Source: an uncultured Caulobacteraceae bacterium
GTDB lineage: Bacteria; Pseudomonadota; Alphaproteobacteria; Caulobacterales; Caulobacteraceae
Reading direction: 5' to 3'
NCBI GenBank assembly: GCA_946482375.1
Contig: CAMLRH010000007.1
Coordinates: 1-30,419 of the forward strand
DNA: 30,419 nucleotides
Under the pieces are notes generated by a model. That model was not told the origin of the DNA. It did no database searches and was given only the letters and a program-made list of their open reading frames with translations. The position numbers and the translations under genes were made by a program. This document shows, in pieces, positions 29,181 to 30,419 of the stretch (position 1 is the stretch's first letter; the number at the start of each line of letters is the position of its first letter).

Positions 29181-30419
29181 CTAGTGGGTGATGACCTCAC
29201 CGGTCGTCGCCTCTTCCGGCTTGGTCGCCGGCATGGGCTCTTCTTCCTCGTTCCACTCCACCGGCGTGAGCGGACCCGCAAGCGCGTGGGCCAGCACCTC
29301 GTCGGCGGTGGAGACGGGGATGATTTCCAGCGCTTCCTTCACGTTGGCCGGGATGTCGGCGAGATCCTTCTCGTTCTCCGAGGGGATCAGCACCGTCTTG
29401 ATACCCGAGCGCAGCGCCGCCAGCAGCTTCTCCTTCAGGCCGCCGATGGCGAGGACGCGACCGCGCAGGCTGATCTCGCCGGTCATGGCGACTTCCTTGC
29501 GCACCGGCACGCCGGTCAGCACCGAGACCATGGAGGTGACCATGGCCACGCCGGCCGAGGGGCCATCCTTCGGGGTCGCCCCTTCCGGCACGTGCACGTG
29601 GACGTCGGTCTTCTCGAACACCGGCGGCTTGATGCCGAACCGGGTCGAGCGCGAACGCACGAAGGAGTGGGCCGCGGAGATGGACTCCTTCATCACTTCC
29701 TTCAGGTTGCCCGTGACGGTGGTGCGGCCCTTGCCCGGCATCTTGACCGCCTCGATGGTCAGGATGTCGCCGCCGAACTCGGTCCAGGCCAGGCCCGTGA
29801 CGATGCCGACCTGGTCTTCGGTGTCGGTCTCGCCGTAGCGGAACTTCTTGACGCCCGCGTAGGCGGCCAGCCGCTCGTCGTCGACGACGATCTTGTCGGT
29901 GTCGCCGCGGGCGAGATCGCGCACCGCCTTACGCGCCAGGTTGCCAAGCTCGCGCTCAAGCGAGCGGACGCCGGCTTCCCGCGTGTAGTAGCGGATCAGG
30001 TCGCGGATGGCCTTGTCGGGAACGACGAACTCCTCGTCCTTCAGGCCGTGGTCCTTGGCCAGCCTGCCGATGATGTGGCGCTTGGCGATCTCCACCTTCT
30101 CGTCCTCGGTGTAGCCGGGGATGCGGATGATCTCCATGCGGTCCAGCAGCGGCTGGGGCATGTTCAGGCTGTTGGCCGTGGTGACGAACATCACCTGCGA
30201 CAGGTCGTAGTCGACCTCCAGGTAGTGGTCGGCGAAGGTCGAGTTCTGCGCCGGGTCCAGCACCTCCAACAGAGTCGACGACGGATCGCCCCGCCAGTCC
30301 GAGCCCATCTTGTCGATTTCGTCGAACAGGAAGAACGGGTCGACGGCCTTGGCCTTCTTCATCGACTGGATGACCTTGCCGGGCATCGAGCCGATGTAGG
30401 TGCGGCGGTGACCGCGGAT
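29181..30419 (-). CDS. lon: ATP-dependent protease Lon (partial, C-terminal part)
   Basis: The last 412 codons or so of Lon, a cytoplasmic AAA+ serine protease that degrades misfolded and regulatory proteins. The frame runs off the right edge. Visible parts are the end of the ATPase domain with Walker B FFLFDEIDKMGSDWRGDPSSTLLEVLDP, sensor 1 VTTANSLNMPQPLLDRMEIIRIPGYT and the sensor 2 region TREAGVRSLERELGNLARK. The protease domain follows, with the catalytic serine in PKDGPSAGVAMVTSM and the catalytic lysine in GGLKEKLLAALRSGI. The C-terminal tail is acidic. A terminator follows the stop. Confidence 0.97.
   Translation of the reverse strand: MRGHRRTYIGSMPGKVIQSMKKAKAVDPFFLFDEIDKMGSDWRGDPSSTLLEVLDPAQNSTFADHYLEVDYDLSQVMFVTTANSLNMPQPLLDRMEIIRIPGYTEDEKVEIAKRHIIGRLAKDHGLKDEEFVVPDKAIRDLIRYYTREAGVRSLERELGNLARKAVRDLARGDTDKIVVDDERLAAYAGVKKFRYGETDTEDQVGIVTGLAWTEFGGDILTIEAVKMPGKGRTTVTGNLKEVMKESISAAHSFVRSRSTRFGIKPPVFEKTDVHVHVPEGATPKDGPSAGVAMVTSMVSVLTGVPVRKEVAMTGEISLRGRVLAIGGLKEKLLAALRSGIKTVLIPSENEKDLADIPANVKEALEIIPVSTADEVLAHALAGPLTPVEWNEEEEPMPATKPEEATTGEVITH

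Overview
The window is a high-GC chromosomal stretch from an alphaproteobacterium. It most likely belongs to Caulobacteraceae (Caulobacter/Phenylobacterium type). The grounds are the unfused nuoA-B-C-D-E-F order, strong G/C bias at third codon positions, a Coq4-type quinone gene, and a lon-hup-tRNA-Val neighbourhood. The assignment is inferred from gene content and style, not from a database search. Both window ends cut a gene: nuoF at the left edge and lon at the right edge.

Core region 1 (1-11986). A leftward complex I operon runs nuoA, nuoB, nuoC, nuoD, a small NTF2-fold gene, nuoE and nuoF (partial). Two of its gaps (nuoE/nuoF and nuoD/nuoC) hold REP-like paired hairpins. Then come a rightward AbgT-family transporter and tRNA-Asp(GTC). 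A small TetR-controlled cluster follows: a leftward MpaB/DUF2236 oxygenase, a rightward Coq4-like protein and a TetR regulator. Three copies of one palindrome lie upstream of these genes and look like its operators. A GT4 glycosyltransferase and two outer-membrane lipoproteins, one of them FlgO-like, finish the region.

Mobile element (about 11987-28613, 16.6 kb). A tyrosine integrase sits beside tRNA-Val(TAC). The last 17 bases of that tRNA gene are repeated exactly at 11987-12003, so the two copies bracket an integrated element. Its rightward replication module has a sigma70-like promoter and a leader that can form alternative hairpins. It then encodes a small unknown protein, an AlpA-like regulator, an unknown protein, a 48-residue proline-rich protein, two tandem primase-polymerase (prim-pol) homologues and a superfamily 3 helicase, followed by a cluster of GCGTCCAGG repeats that could be the origin. 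The first prim-pol homologue has lost its catalytic aspartates and the second has kept them. The rest is accessory: secreted or membrane proteins of unknown role, a serine recombinase with its own GGGACA-repeat promoter, a coiled-coil protein beside an acidic unknown protein, a DUF4145 protein coupled to an McrA-like HNH endonuclease (probable anti-phage defence), a lipoprotein coupled to a nuclease-fold protein, and two divergent XRE regulators. No capsid, terminase, portal or tail gene was recognised. The layout resembles a phage satellite (P4/PICI-like) or other small integrative element rather than a complete prophage.

Core region 2 (28597-30419): tRNA-Val, the HU gene with its terminator, and the C-terminal part of the Lon protease gene.

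The most unusual feature is the translationally coupled micro-protein, inactive prim-pol and active prim-pol set at 13518-15321. It may be a two-subunit primase made of one catalytic and one non-catalytic paralogue.
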